Source: Oasisia sp. SBJ-2009
Taxonomy: Eukaryota > Annelida > Polychaeta > Sabellida > Siboglinidae
Direction: 5' to 3'
DNA: 64,000 nt
NCBI GenBank assembly: GCA_964017155.1
Contig: OZ024854.1
Span: forward strand, 54,119,941 to 54,183,940
Position numbers and translations under genes: made by a program. Positions 22,149 through 33,250 of this stretch are shown piece by piece (position 1 is the first letter of the stretch; each line of letters starts with the position of its first letter). The notes under the pieces were generated by a model. That model saw nothing but the letters and a program-made list of their open reading frames with translations. It was not told where the DNA came from and made no database searches.

Positions 22149-23460
22149 GACTCTCCCCTACACGTCCGACCCTGTGCTACAACCTCAGCTGGTTAACTTT
22201 AGCTACCTTAGAACACTAAAAAGGTACGTCTAACTACCCTTCCACGCCTGAAGACGTTGCCGACAAGAAGGCAGAAGATATAACAAGATTGCCACCAAGA
22301 GATTCAACTCTAGATGGCAGGTGGACTAGGAAGCCCTTTGGCATATCGAGAGTCCAACTTTTCTATCTAAGTATACCCCACCCGTCTTAGGTATATGTCG
22401 ATTTTATTTTTAAATATATTAACACTACTAACACACAATCAGCTGATAATCTGTTCCATTCGTTTACTGTTCTTTTTGAAAATGAAAATGTTCTATTATC
22501 TAGTCTACACTGCTTCTTTGCTAATGTAACTCCGTGTCCTCTAGTCCTCTCTTCCTTGATCGAGAAAACAAATATTTCTGTCAATATTTTCATACCCATT
22601 CAATATTTTAAACACCTCAATCTGATCTCCTCTCAATCTTCTGGTTTCTAGTGTTGTTAAACCACATTATTTTAGATGCATTTCATAACTAATATTCCTT
22701 AGTTTTGATATCATTTTGGTTGCTGTCCTTTGTACTCTTTCTCTTTCTAGCACATCAATATCCTTCTTGCGATATGGCCTCCATGTTTGTATATAATATT
22801 CTAAATGAGGCCTTATTATTGTTTTATACAGCGGTATTATTAGTTCTTTTTCTTTGTAGACTATATTTCGCCTAATGAATCCAAAAAATTGGTTTCCCTT
22901 CGCTGCTGCAATTCCACACTGCTCTGATACCTTCGTGTCAGCACTAATGGTTAACCCTGAGTCCTTTTCCTTTAAGATAGTATTTAGTACAGTACCACCC
23001 ATTGTATATTATGCATTTTCATTCCCATGTCCTGCGTGCAGGCACTTACACTTTCCAAATTTAAACAGCATTTGCCACTTCTCAGACCATTCCATCAACT
23101 TATTAAGATCATCTTGTAAATGCTGTCTATCTGCATCACTTTGAAATTTCCTAAACACTTGTGTCATCCACAAACTTCAACACCTTGCTTGTTATGACAT
23201 CATCCAAATCATTGATATATATTAAGAATAAAATAGGTCCCAATACTGATCCCTGCGGTACTCCACTCAAAACCAATTTCCAGTTTGAAACCTCCCCATC
23301 AACTACTACTCTTTGTCTTCTATCAATAAGCCATTTTCTATCCAGTTAATCATACCATTTCCTATACCATGGGCCTTTAGTTTTAGTAGGCCCTACTAAT
23401 CTTTGATGTGGCACTTTGTCAAAGGCTTTTTTTAAATCAAAGTAGATTATATCTACTGAT
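22149..23460 (-). mobile_element. CR1-like LINE, longest copy (RT palm to 3' end), decayed
   Basis: On the minus strand: FDLKKAFDKVPHQRLVG, SGVPQGSVLGPILFLIYIND, a catalytic-box variant FVDD (Val for Ala), then KEKDSGLTISADTKVSEQCG, RRNIVYKEKELIIPLYKTII and RPHLEYYIQTWRPYRKKDID, HLK then a stop TAA (plus positions 22667-22669), and a frameshifted [16 protein letters not shown]...[11 protein letters not shown]. The 3' block matches copies 1 and 2. Several stops and frameshifts show it is inactive. Confidence 0.88.
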
Positions 23461-23486
23461 ATACAAATATTACAGTTGAACGGCAG

Positions 23487-23660
23487 TTGAAAATGTCACA
23501 TGCAAATGGGCTCGCATTCAACTGTTGAATCTCAGATGAGTTTCAACTCGCGTTCAACTCGCGTTCAACCCGCGTTCAACCCGTGTTCAACCCGGGTTCA
23601 ACACGCGTTCAACACGCGTTCAACTGTTGAATCTCAGTTGATTTTTAACTCTTGCTGAAC
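23487..23660. repeat. GTTCAACNCGC decamer array inside an imperfect palindrome
   Basis: About ten 10-bp units (CGCGTTCAAC, CCGTGTTCAA and similar) are framed on both sides by ttcaactgttgaatctcag blocks. Confidence 0.8.
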
Positions 23661-23717
23661 TGTGTAATTTCTGTTGATTTCCATTGATGTAACTGCATGT
23701 ATCGAATGGCGAAACAC

Positions 23718-24125
23718 GTATCGTCTGTAGAAACATAGGCATACATACAATCCCTAGGTGGCACTCACAAAACATGACAACAAAAAGATTCCATTCTTTT
23801 ATTTTTCATTTCTTCATTTTTGTTTTTAAGTATCAAGACGCTTCAGAATTCACCTGGCGTGGTATATATTCTCATTCAATGAGCGAGTGAACTCACTGCT
23901 GGCCAGATTCAGCCTGGTTGCCGCAAATACTGAACATGTAACGAAACATTTAATACAAACATGCATGCAAGATTATACAATATTAGCATCAGTTGAAATA
24001 TGCAAATTGGTAGTGATTTAAAAAAACGTTGTGCATAGGTGTCTAATTGGGTGCACACACATGCCAGCACTTATTTCTATAATAATAAGCGTGTGTGTGT
24101 GTTGTGTTTGTTGTGTGTTTAGATA

Positions 24126-24160
<35 letters not shown>

Positions 24161-24304
24161 AAGTAATATAGTTTCATTCGCCGCCGTCTTGATATTTAAA
24201 AACAAAAATGAAGAAATGAAAAATAAAAGAATGGAATCTTTCTTGTTGTCATGCTTTGTGAGTGCTAGGGCTTGTATGTATGCCTATGTTCCTACAGACG
24301 ATAC
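23718..24304. repeat. Large inverted repeat with about 120-bp arms (foldback element)
   Basis: The left arm 23718-23840 and right arm 24185-24304 are inverted copies with few mismatches. Shared words include GTATCGTCTGTAG, ACATAGGCATACATACAA and CATTCTTTTATTTTTCATTT. The loop of about 344 bp contains a (TA)n tract at 24129-24157. No convincing target duplication was found. Confidence 0.85.
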
Positions 24305-24628
24305 CTGCCCTTTACATCCCTCGGGTGAAAATGAATGCCGGGACCCGAGCTTTCTCGGTTGCCGCACCAACGGTGTGGAATTCGCTTCCTGCCAGTATTA
24401 AATCAGAAGGTAATATAGTTTCATTCCGCCGACGCCTAAAACCTATCTCTTTAATGCTGCCTATCCTCCTTAGCCTCCTAGCTTCTTCATTCATCTATTG
24501 ACGACTCACGCATTGTTTTCGACTACGAGTTTGCTTAATCCCTTGGTTTTTGTCGCGCCACTGAGCTTGATCTTCGATGATATTGGCGCTAAAGAAGTGA
24601 TTATTAGGCTATTATTATTATTATATAA
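24295..24628 (+). mobile_element. L2-like LINE 3' fragment
   Basis: The frame IPRVKMNAGTRAFSVAAPTV then WNSLPASIKS and FRRRLKP is the classic C-terminus of L2/CR1-group polymerases. It is followed by a cgccactgagcttgat-type 3' UTR and a (TTA)n tail. The phrase gtaatatagtttcatt also occurs at 24163, next to the inverted repeat, so the locus has been rearranged. Confidence 0.8.
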
Positions 24629-24682
24629 GAAGAATGTGTACACATACAAATATTGAAACACACACATACTAGCATGCACAGC

Positions 24683-24683
24683 G

Positions 24684-24747
<64 letters not shown>
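24683..24747. repeat. (CA)n microsatellite
   Basis: A dinucleotide run with one interruption. Confidence 0.97.
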
Positions 24748-24749
<2 letters not shown>

Positions 24750-25153
24750 ATACCGGTACATACAATTAGTGAATATTTCTACAATAATTTTTGGAGACAT
24801 ATTATTAATCATTCATTATACATCTTGATGCTTTAAACTCATGATAACCATAAACATTTGAGCAAAATGTAAACATGTGACTCAGAACAAAACAAAGTTC
24901 ACAAAAACAGATGCCATGTCCATCTAGTGAATGAACAGTGTTATATGGAAATGTTACTGCCTAGTGTGAAACAGAAACATTAGACATGTTCAGTGTGTAC
25001 ATGGATGACATAAGTGTAAATCTCAACACATTACAAATTGGTTGTCTATGCAGGCACACTAATCACAATACTGTGCCAAGTATATGTTTAACATTACATA
25101 TAATATCTATGTCAACAAATGCACACGTGTGTGTGCATACGTGAGCTAACCAG

Positions 25154-25355
25154 TGCTGCGGTACCGATGCGCGTCCACTACACCATGATCAAGGTGCTCT
25201 CGGAGAACATCCGAGACCACATGGACAGCATGTTGGTGAGGTGTGACACCCTCGACCTGCTGCGAAAGGACGACGTCAAAGCGAGGAAACGGGCGGACCT
25301 ACAGGAGAAATACGATGTCCTTGCACAGTCCTACCAGGATGTGCTTCCCTACTAA
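25154..25355 (+). CDS. Terminal exon encoding a dynamin/Mx-like GTPase effector domain (partial gene or orphan)
   Basis: After a CTAACCAG acceptor the frame gives 66 residues and TAA at 25353-25355. The peptide runs VPMRVHYTMIKVLSENIRDH, then DTLDLLRKDDVKARKRADLQ, and ends QDVLPY. The pattern (I/V)P--(I/V)-Y-(M/L)-(K/R)...M...DT-D-LL(K/R)-(D/E)...KR--L-E+---L---L aligns by eye with the C-terminal GED of Mx proteins and, less closely, dynamins. In these proteins the GED packs with the stalk and regulates GTP hydrolysis and oligomerisation. No GTPase, middle-domain or other stalk exon was found in the window, so this is the last exon of a gene with unseen exons or a stranded fragment. No internal stops or frameshifts are present. 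AATAAA at 25634-25639 could serve as polyA signal. Confidence 0.62.
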
Positions 25356-25389
25356 GCTGGGCTGTTTCCAACTTCGACAGCCTTCACAG

Positions 25390-25910
25390 AGACGCCTAAC
25401 CTCGATCACCCGGACTCCGTGACGTGACAGCACGTTTTAGCCCCTCAAACCCGCCTGGTTGTTTTATGCTCTGCCTACGTTGCCACCAGGGCAGCCTTAA
25501 ATCCAGAATAGGGTAGAGACGTTGGTTGGCTCTCACGCCGAATTTCAAATAACAAATTAAATAAGAATAGACCTTTTATTAGATAATACTATGTTATAAA
25601 AGCTACTCAAAATTAAACTTTTATCCACACAAAAATAAACAGAAATTAAAAATGTGCAGTTTTTTATGAAGCAGGCATTTTGGCAGGATTAGCCTCGATT
25701 ACCCAGGCTGCGTGAGGTGCAGCACTTTACATGTGTAACATTAAACAACCGGCAAAGTGACCAGACTGTCTTTTCGGTGAAGTTATACAGCCGAGCGATA
25801 GTCGGTTAAGCGGCACTAGATCTCCCCGCACGAAATAATTGCCTTAGTTGAATCACGTTTAGACACTACGTCGCTCGGTGATAGTGCATCACAAATAGTT
25901 GTCGTAGTTG
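25390..25910. repeat. Interspersed repeats with CCTCGATTACCCAG-type ends
   Basis: The segment 25398-25590 (cctcgatcacccggactccg ... caccagggcagcctta ... gaatttcaaataacaaatta) matches, inverted, 33040-33240. The segment 25690-25900 (ccagactgtctt, gatagtcggttaagcg) matches 29310-29370, which leads into the Myb/SANT pseudogene. I infer pieces of one DNA-transposon family; the superfamily is not proven. Confidence 0.55.
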
Positions 25911-25920
25911 GCGCCTGATG

Positions 25921-27995
25921 TAGAACGAAGAAGAAGAAGAAGAATTTGTTTTTATTTGACCATTATGTCAAAACAATACACACATAGACGTTATCCATGT
26001 CATACATATATAATCTGAATAATACAAACATTAAAATCATAGCAAACATGGTAATAATGCGTATAATTAATAATAAAAGTAGGGTCAGGAGACTCCTCTA
26101 AGACCGGGCTGGTCGCTATCGAGGAACCACCTTTCAGAAAATTTAACTTACAGAATAATTTCTTCATCTAGAACAAATTCTTCAGAAACAAACCAAGAAA
26201 AAAAGAAAAATCACCAAACACGCATAATATGAAGATGCATGTGCGCAGCTGACAAGATTATTGTATCTCAAGTAAAAGGCTCTGTTTTTAAGTTTAAATA
26301 CTAAATGAAGTGTTTAGGTGGTTTTAGATACTTAATTTTGCATACATACATAGCAGTTTTGTCTAGTGCATATTACTTCATAACTTTGTAAAAAATACAG
26401 TTTAACATAATTTACAAATCCCTGTGTACTATGTGACATAAGTTTTTCTTTCACTATTTCAGGAAGGTTATTTAATAACAGTGGCAAATTATGTCTGAGA
26501 CATTTCTTTGCAAATTCATGTTTAATTTTATAAGTATATATTTTATTTTTGTTTCTTGTGTCATGACCATGTACCTCATATTTAAACACAAACCTCCAAT
26601 TTTGTAAATAGCGAGGTAGGTCATTGTGTAGATATTTATAGTAGAATTTTAATTGTTGTAATTTAAGAATGTCATCTACTTTTAATAAGCTAAGTTGTTT
26701 GTACAGTGGCTCAGTGTGGGAAATGTAGTTACTCAAAGTAATAATTCTCAGGGCTTTTTTTTGTAATTTTATTATTCTATTTGATTCAAAGCCCCATGCC
26801 ATGATGCAGTAATTAATGTGTGGCACTATTAATGAATTATATAATATTTTTTTAATATCTAGAGGTAAGATAATTTTATGTTTCAATTTGTTTAAGATTC
26901 CAATTTTCTTAGAACACGCATTTGATATTTTTTCAGCGTGCTTTTTCCAGTTTAAATTTGTATCTATAATTAAACACAAGAAATTAAATTCCCTAACTTG
27001 ATCAATGTTTACATTGTCTATCTTCAGGTTTAATATCTGTATATTTTTCTTTTTCTTTTGAAATATCATAAATTTTGATTTTACTACATTTAGTGATAAT
27101 TTATTAATTTTGAGCCAATCATTTATCTTAACAAGTTCTTCGTTTATTAAAGATTATAAATTTTGGTCATGTGTGTTATCACTGAACACATTTAGTGTAC
27201 TTGACAAAGTTGTGTCGTCTGCATAAATGAGAAAGTTAAACATTTTACTTGCTTGTGCAAAATCATCTATGTATATGATGAATAATAGTGGTCCTAAAAT
27301 TGAACCTTGTGGTATACCTGTTGTTATTGATAACATATTTGATTTGATATTGTCAATTTCCGTGTCTTGTTTACGATTTTCTAGGTAGCTGCTGAATAAG
27401 TTGAGATTTGTTCCATGTACACCGTAATATTTTAATTTATCAATTAAAATTATATGATCAATGGTATCAAAAGCCTTGGAGAGATATAAATATATATTAA
27501 TTGGTATTTCATCTTTATCCAGTTGTGTTATTATTCTATCTATTAATTCTAATGCCGCATATTCTGTTGAATGTTTCGGTCTGAAACCATACTGATGGTC
27601 AAACAAAAGCCTAGAGTCTCTTAAATAAGATGATAATTGTTCAAATATATTTTTTTCAAGTATTTTTGAAATAGCTGGTAGAAGTGATATAGGCCTATAA
27701 TTACTGAAAACTGTTTTTCACCTTTTTTATAAACAGGAATTACCTTTGCAATTTTTAGTTTATCGGGGAATATTCCTGTTGTTAATACTTGATTTATTAA
27801 TAATGTTAAAGATTTGGTTAGTGCTGGTTCAAGAATTTTGAGTAATTTAGTGGAGAGACCATCATATCCACAGCTACTTTTGTTAGGTAAATTGATTATT
27901 GTCTGCTTTATAATACGTAGTCGCTGCAACTCCTTAAGAAAACACCCGCCTAAAAATCCTGCCGAGAGAGTAGGCATTTTCTATTACTTGACATA
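25921..27995 (-). mobile_element. Jockey/CR1-superclade LINE, 5' truncated, reverse transcriptase intact in part
   Basis: Three minus-strand frames in order encode the RT fingers and palm (SSCGYDGLSTKLLKILEPAL, KLKIAKVIPVYKKG), then LSKAFDTIDHIILIDKLKYY, TGIPQGSILGPLLFIIYIDD and LIYADDTTL with the catalytic YADD intact, then the thumb and C-terminal part (LNWKKHAEKISNACSKKIGI, LPLLLNNLPEIV). Breaks near 27615 and between 27154 and 27069 separate the frames. The 3' end is TCAAATAAAAACAAATTC followed by (TTC)n at 25929-25944. No endonuclease domain is present. Confidence 0.88.
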
Positions 27996-29290
27996 ACGCT
28001 AATAATTTCACGGATACTCTAACTATATGGAGTTGTGTTTAACTGCTCATATAATGTTGAACAGTTGCTGCGGCTTGCCTATGACAGCTAGTTTTGTCTG
28101 CCAGCTTTTAATGAATAACCCTTCCCATAACTCACACAATGTTTGTAATTAAAGAACCGACGCAGCAGAGAATTTCCCAGTCTTGAATCAATGTATTAGC
28201 ACCGCCTGTTAGGAAGAGCCAGTCTCAACTCTCATGATATGATCCCCTTCCATCAGGTCGCTGGTTCAGATCCATCGAAACCAGGACCAACAGGATTAGA
28301 GTAGCAGCTTTCCCCCTAGCCGTATAACTATAAGCCCTGTCAAAACAGAAGTCATTTTTCTCCCATCTGCGCTCTGATCTTATCTTATCTTCGTGTGTAT
28401 CGCTTTGCTTTGTGGTTAGTCTGCCTTTATTACTGGACGTTTTCCCTTGAGTAACTCAGTTGCGTCCATCCAGTTGTTTAGATGCTGATTTTAAGAAACC
28501 TAGCTTTACTCTAACACATGAAGCTGAATGTTTAGTTTTCGCTGTTTGATTTTGCGCCGAATGCTTCTGTTTAATAACATTTTGCGTTTAGCGATTGTTT
28601 GTTAGAACATAATACATTTAATCTACTTTCATTTCGATTGCTGAGTTTAATAATTGATTCTGAGTCACAATATGACGATGGTCGCATAGGATTTAATTAA
28701 ATAGTATAGTTGGTGTCTAGTAACATGTGCAGCGAGTGATCACTGTGTTTCGTTTATTTGTGAAAGTTGTGCAGTGTAAACGCGTGAATTTATTATGATT
28801 CGGACGTGTAGATGTTATGTTATAAGTAAAGTAATGCTTCACAAGTTTGATTTGATTACACGTGCGTTTGTATATGGCAATGTGGTGTTAGCCATGCAAT
28901 AGTAGCGTAACTATCGGGAAGCTCATTTAAGCACGCTTTGGCTTTTTAATATATTTTGCAAACCGTCTGTTACTGTGTCTTCTAATATGTGTTCATACCT
29001 TGTCTTTAAAATACTTTATAAACTAATAAATGTTGCAGATAGTCTACTGATGTAAAATGTTTTCACATATTTAAAAAAATAATGTATGTATATAGATATT
29101 CCAGGTGAATAAATTAGTGTGTGTAGTTTAACACTCTTTATTGTTTATTTTGTGCTATAATTTTTTGTCATATTTTGTTAACCAAGCTAAGACTAGAATC
29201 TACTATAAGAAAGTGTTTGTATAATTATAATAGTAGGTTTTCTACAGCGCCTATATCCTCGAGAATCCACGCTTAGAGATGCAACATACA
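27996..29290. other. No recognised gene
   Basis: The sequence is AT-rich. A B-box-like ggttcagatcc at about 28263 hints at a very old SINE, but nothing else supports it. Confidence 0.35.
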
Positions 29291-29424
29291 TAAAAAACAC
29301 AATCGTCTAAGTAACCAGACTGTCTTCTCGGCGTAGTTCCGCAGCCTACCGACAGTCGGTTAAGCGAGACTATCAAAGCGGCGGTTAATCGCGCGGCGTG
29401 GTAATTGTGTATGTCTATCTTAGC

Positions 29425-29794
29425 ATGGGAGTCGTCAAAGCAGAGAAGTGCTTAGCGAAAAAACGGAAGCCAAACTATATGGATGATGAAATTATGTGTT
29501 TGATTGAAGTTTCGCCAATGAAAAAAATATATTAATGAGTAAGCTGCAAAGCTCTACAACTAAAAACACAAAATGGAAGCGAAAGTGAAAGCGCTCGGTG
29601 TGGCGGTTCGCACAGAGGACGACCTCAAAAGGAAATGGAAAGATTTGAAATCGCCAGTTTTAGATGCTTTGCGAGTTCTAAAAGGCGAGTGGCGTACTGC
29701 CAAGCAATTAAACTACCTCCATATGGTGATATAATTATGGATTTCATTGGCGAAAGGACCGAGGTGGCAACAAGCATTGATGGTCAGTGGTATG
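29425..29794 (+). pseudogene. Myb/SANT-like (MSANTD, Harbinger-associated) pseudogene, split by a hAT element
   Basis: Pieces in shifting frames spell the Myb/SANT-like family of Harbinger DNA-binding proteins. ATG at 29425 starts a KKRKPNYMDDEIMCLIEV block. A second frame gives ILMSKLQSSTTKNTKWK, a third VRTEDDLKRKWKDLKSPVLD, and another KLPPYGDIIMDFIGERTEVA. In functional relatives these are continuous. At least three frameshifts and a TAA break it. Coding similarity stops at GTGGTATG, exactly where the 2.19-kb hAT element has inserted, so decay and insertion are both visible. Confidence 0.8.
29787..29794 (+). other. Target-site duplication GTGGTATG (left), repeated at 31983-31990
   Basis: The two 8-bp copies are identical and lie directly outside the 18-bp inverted termini of the hAT element. 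Confidence 0.92.
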
Positions 29795-31982
29795 TAGTGC
29801 TGGTTCGATACCAAAAATATCGAAGTATCGCGATACTTGCGAAAGTTCGATACCGATATTTAGTGGTATCGCGATACTTCGATATTTTTGGTATCGAACG
29901 CCCACTATTCGATACCTTCGATACCTTCGATACCTTCGATACCTTCGATACCTTCGATACCTTCGATACCTTCGATACCTTCGATACCTTCGATACCTTC
30001 GATACCTTCGATACCTTCGATACCTTCGATTCCTTCGATACCTTCGATATTTCGATACTCGACACCGAGTCCATTCGACGAAGTCGATGCGAAGGCGCAA
30101 CATCGTTGTTGGTGACGACGTTGTTTACAGGAGCTGTCACTACAGCGCTTCGTAGCCTAAATTGACTTAGGCGTGGTTGTTTAAAAAATAATATAACATA
30201 AAATGTGAATTGTTTTCTAAAACTTTATTGTAGAATTAGTCTCTATAATAACTGTTTTCTGTGTGCTATCTTAGACTTAGCGTAGGTCAGACTTCACTTA
30301 GCAGTTAGCCTCGTTACCCAAGCCAAAGTTCGTATGTGACGCTCTCGTTTGGTGGCAGTACCATGCCATCTTTCTCCCTACTTTATTTACGGTTACGCGT
30401 ACAAAAACACACATCCTATAGTATTTGTATAGAGTGTTTATTGCACGCACTAGTATTTATGAAACTAGTTTAATAATAATATTATTAATATAAATATTTA
30501 TTCGAGCGCGATGCGGAGGTTATGTTTATCCGGGTTCCGTTTGATGGCGCCACCATTTGCCGTACACGATGCCCACAACCAAGGCGAACGACAACAAGTC
30601 GCAACGTTCATCGCTAATAATTTGGCAGTTTTCCAACAAAGAGTGTCTGCTGTGCTAGAGGCATCTCAAAGATAGCGGGGGAAATACATCGAATTTGACG
30701 AAACCTGTCACCATTCAAGAAGCTATCAAAACGTGATGATCAATTTTCATCGTATGGCGTCGTCGACGTCGTGGGCAACGTCGCATTGCCCGCCATTGGC
30801 ATTGCCATTGACTCGAGAACGTATTCTATCGAAATATTCGACAGTGAGCGAGCAATGGACATCTAGTTACATTCGAAGCGAATCGCCATCGGATGCCGAA
30901 TCTACTAAGTAACTGCGGCAAACATCGCCAAGAAGTGACATACACGACATGACTGATTAACGATAACGATGTGCTTACTGCATCTACTGTCACTCACTGT
31001 GACACTGCCAGTCACTGGCAGTGGCCAAACAGATTCACCACTGCCTGGCAGAGCCAGAGGTAGAGGAAGAAACTGACCGGTTCTTGAAAACAGTTGCAAA
31101 AACATTATGGGGCTTGTTATTGATAACGTGGTAATTTAAGTTTTATATAAAAAAAATTGTGTGAACTGGGAAGTGCAATTGTAATTATTATTAATATATG
31201 TTAAATCACAATTATCTTTATGATACAATTAATTATAAAACAGTTATAACAGTGAGTGTGCAGCTGTGCTGGCAGTGGCACTATAATAAGTGATAGGTGT
31301 ATTTATATTTAATATAATAATAACATATTATTTGTATGTTATGTTTTAGCTGTATTTGTTGATGATCACTTTAGGAGACACATTGAATTGAAATTAAGCT
31401 GCTATATTATAGTGTATTTACAAACAGCTGGGGTGAAGTACTGTTATTAATTTAAAATAATTCAGTGCAATTGATGAATTTATTTGTCACTAGGTATTTT
31501 ATTGCAGTTGTCTTTATTGTTTTAATTTTATATTACAGTTACCTTTTAGTTTTACAACAGTAATCAATTATATTGAAACTGTTGTTTGTTTACTTACATA
31601 AAATGAAAATTGCATTTTAATCATTGTTTGCATGACTATAAAATTATCACATATTTCCCTACTTGTAAGTGAAAAATTGTTTGTGTTTCTGTGGCATTAG
31701 TTTAAGTGGATAGTTTCTTTGGAGATCTCTACTGTACTGAATTACACTTACAAAGTAAATTTTGAGAATCTGGAAGAATTCTGGTATCGAACCAGCAATA
31801 TATCGATCGGTATCGAAGAATTCTGGTATCGAACCAGCACTACTTCTGTTGCATACTGTTTCTACTGGGAACTGTGTTCTATCTGAATATTAGACTTACA
31901 ACGTAAGTATCGAGTATCGAGTATCGAACAAAATTCAGGTATCGATCGGTATCGAACAAAACCTGGTATCGAACCAGCACTA
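29795..31982. mobile_element. hAT-superfamily DNA transposon, non-autonomous, 2188 bp
   Basis: The left end TAGTGCTGGTTCGATACC and the right end GGTATCGAACCAGCACTA are perfect 18-bp inverted repeats. They are flanked by identical 8-bp duplications GTGGTATG at 29787-29794 and 31983-31990. The 8-bp duplication and the TAGNG terminus are hAT hallmarks. Near the left end an inner palindrome (ggtatcgcgatacttcgata) and a 9-bp array repeat the terminal GATACC/TTCGATA words. Near the right end, extra copies of ggtatcgaaccagca occur at about 31783 and 31825. The interior has no recognisable hAT dimerisation or transposase motif. Confidence 0.92.
29908..30049. repeat. (TTCGATACC)n 9-bp array inside the hAT element
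   Basis: About 16 units of 9 bp; the unit is the same word as the inner part of the terminal repeat. Four overlapping ORFs here (poly SIP, FDT, RYR, VSK) are artefacts of the array. Confidence 0.95.
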
Positions 31983-31990
31983 GTGGTATG

Positions 31991-33039
31991 TGTTCTGCTT
32001 TTACCATGTAATGTACAATTACTTGTCCCGTGTTGTCAAAAAAGTAAGAAATGAACTAATACAAATTAAACAAAATAAAATCCCAATTATAATTTTATAT
32101 ATCTTAATATATATATCTGCATCTAAGTTCAAATGTTGTATATAATTTTATATTATAAGCGTTGTCTCAAGTCATCACAGACCATTTCAAAGCATGTGTG
32201 ATGTGATGAAGAACTAATTAGTTATAATATGGGAACTATGATAAACTAACAATTCAGATGTGTGTGCGTGTCCGTGTGCGGTGTGTGTACGTATGTGTGT
32301 GCGTGTGTGCATGTGTGCGTGTGCGTGTGCGTGTGTGCGTGTGTGCGTGTGTGCGTGTGTGCGTGTGCGCGTGTGTGCGTGTGTGTGTGTGATTGCGTGC
32401 ATGTGTGTAGCAATGTGTGTATGTGTGTGTGTGTGTGTGCGTGTGCGTGTGCGTGTGCGTGTGCGTGTGCGTGTGCGTGTGCGTGTGCGTGTGCGTGTGC
32501 GTGTGCGTGTGCGTGTGCGTGTGCGTGCGCTCGCGCGCATGCATACGTATGCATACATTTATAAGAACATTTGTTGCGAATGCTCGGGCTTTTAGCTTTT
32601 CCCCATGCGAAAGGATAGCGACATGACGGTTATATTTCCACCGATGTGAATTAATGTTGTTCCTGCTATACTTTGTAAAGACATTTACGCACTAGAGAAA
32701 TGATCACGAATGGTCGGGCTGTTAGCGTTTTCTCCTACATCTACGAAAGGTTTAAAGCCCGAGTGCTCGTGATATACGGGAATGCGTCACACAGTAGAAT
32801 GTGACAATTATGTATAGCGTGTTAATGCAAAACGTCTTAAAATTACTTCTTGATTATTTCAATAAGCTTGTGACACACAGTTTCTTCTATTGCGTGTTGA
32901 CTTGTGAACTATATCCTACTGCGGAGCTGCACGACGCCCTGCGACTGCTCAATCCTGCCATAATTCCTGCTTCGTAAACAACTGCAAATTTATGTTTATT
33001 TTTGTGTGAATATAAGTTTAAGTTTTAATAGTTTTATTT
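31991..33039. other. GT/GC microsatellite and flanks
   Basis: (TGTGCG)n/(TG)n runs from 32260 to 32533. The 32949-33060 segment (aatcctgcc-taattc, aatataagttta) resembles 59470-59600. No gene was seen. Confidence 0.7.
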
Positions 33040-33250
33040 TAATATAGTATTGTGTTATAATAAGGGTATCCTTATTTAATTTGTTATTTCAAATACGGCC
33101 TGAGAACCAATCCGAGTCCATACCCTAATCTGTGGTAAGGCTGTCCTGGTGGTTACATGTGCAGAATATTCATTTACCAGGTGTAATTGAGCGACTGAAA
33201 AGTACTGCTACGTCACTGAGTCTGGATAATCGAGGCATGTGAAGAAAGAG
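33040..33250 (-). repeat. Inverted copy of the 25398-25590 repeat
   Basis: On the minus strand it reads GCCTCGATTATCCAGACTCA, then ACCACCAGGACAGCCTTA, then CAAATAACAAATTAAATAAG. These match the repeat just downstream of the GED exon. Confidence 0.7.

Noticed and set aside
24156..24401. 81-codon ORF with several Cys
   Set aside because: It crosses the inverted repeat arm and the LINE tail; the +1 frame carries the real LINE C-terminus.
26332..27977. Host gene on the minus strand
   Set aside because: Motifs KAFDTIDH, GIPQGS and YADD identify a LINE reverse transcriptase.
30905..31105. Minus-strand ORF inside the hAT element as a transposase
   Set aside because: 66 codons, with no BED finger, no hAT dimerisation motif and no catalytic block recognised.
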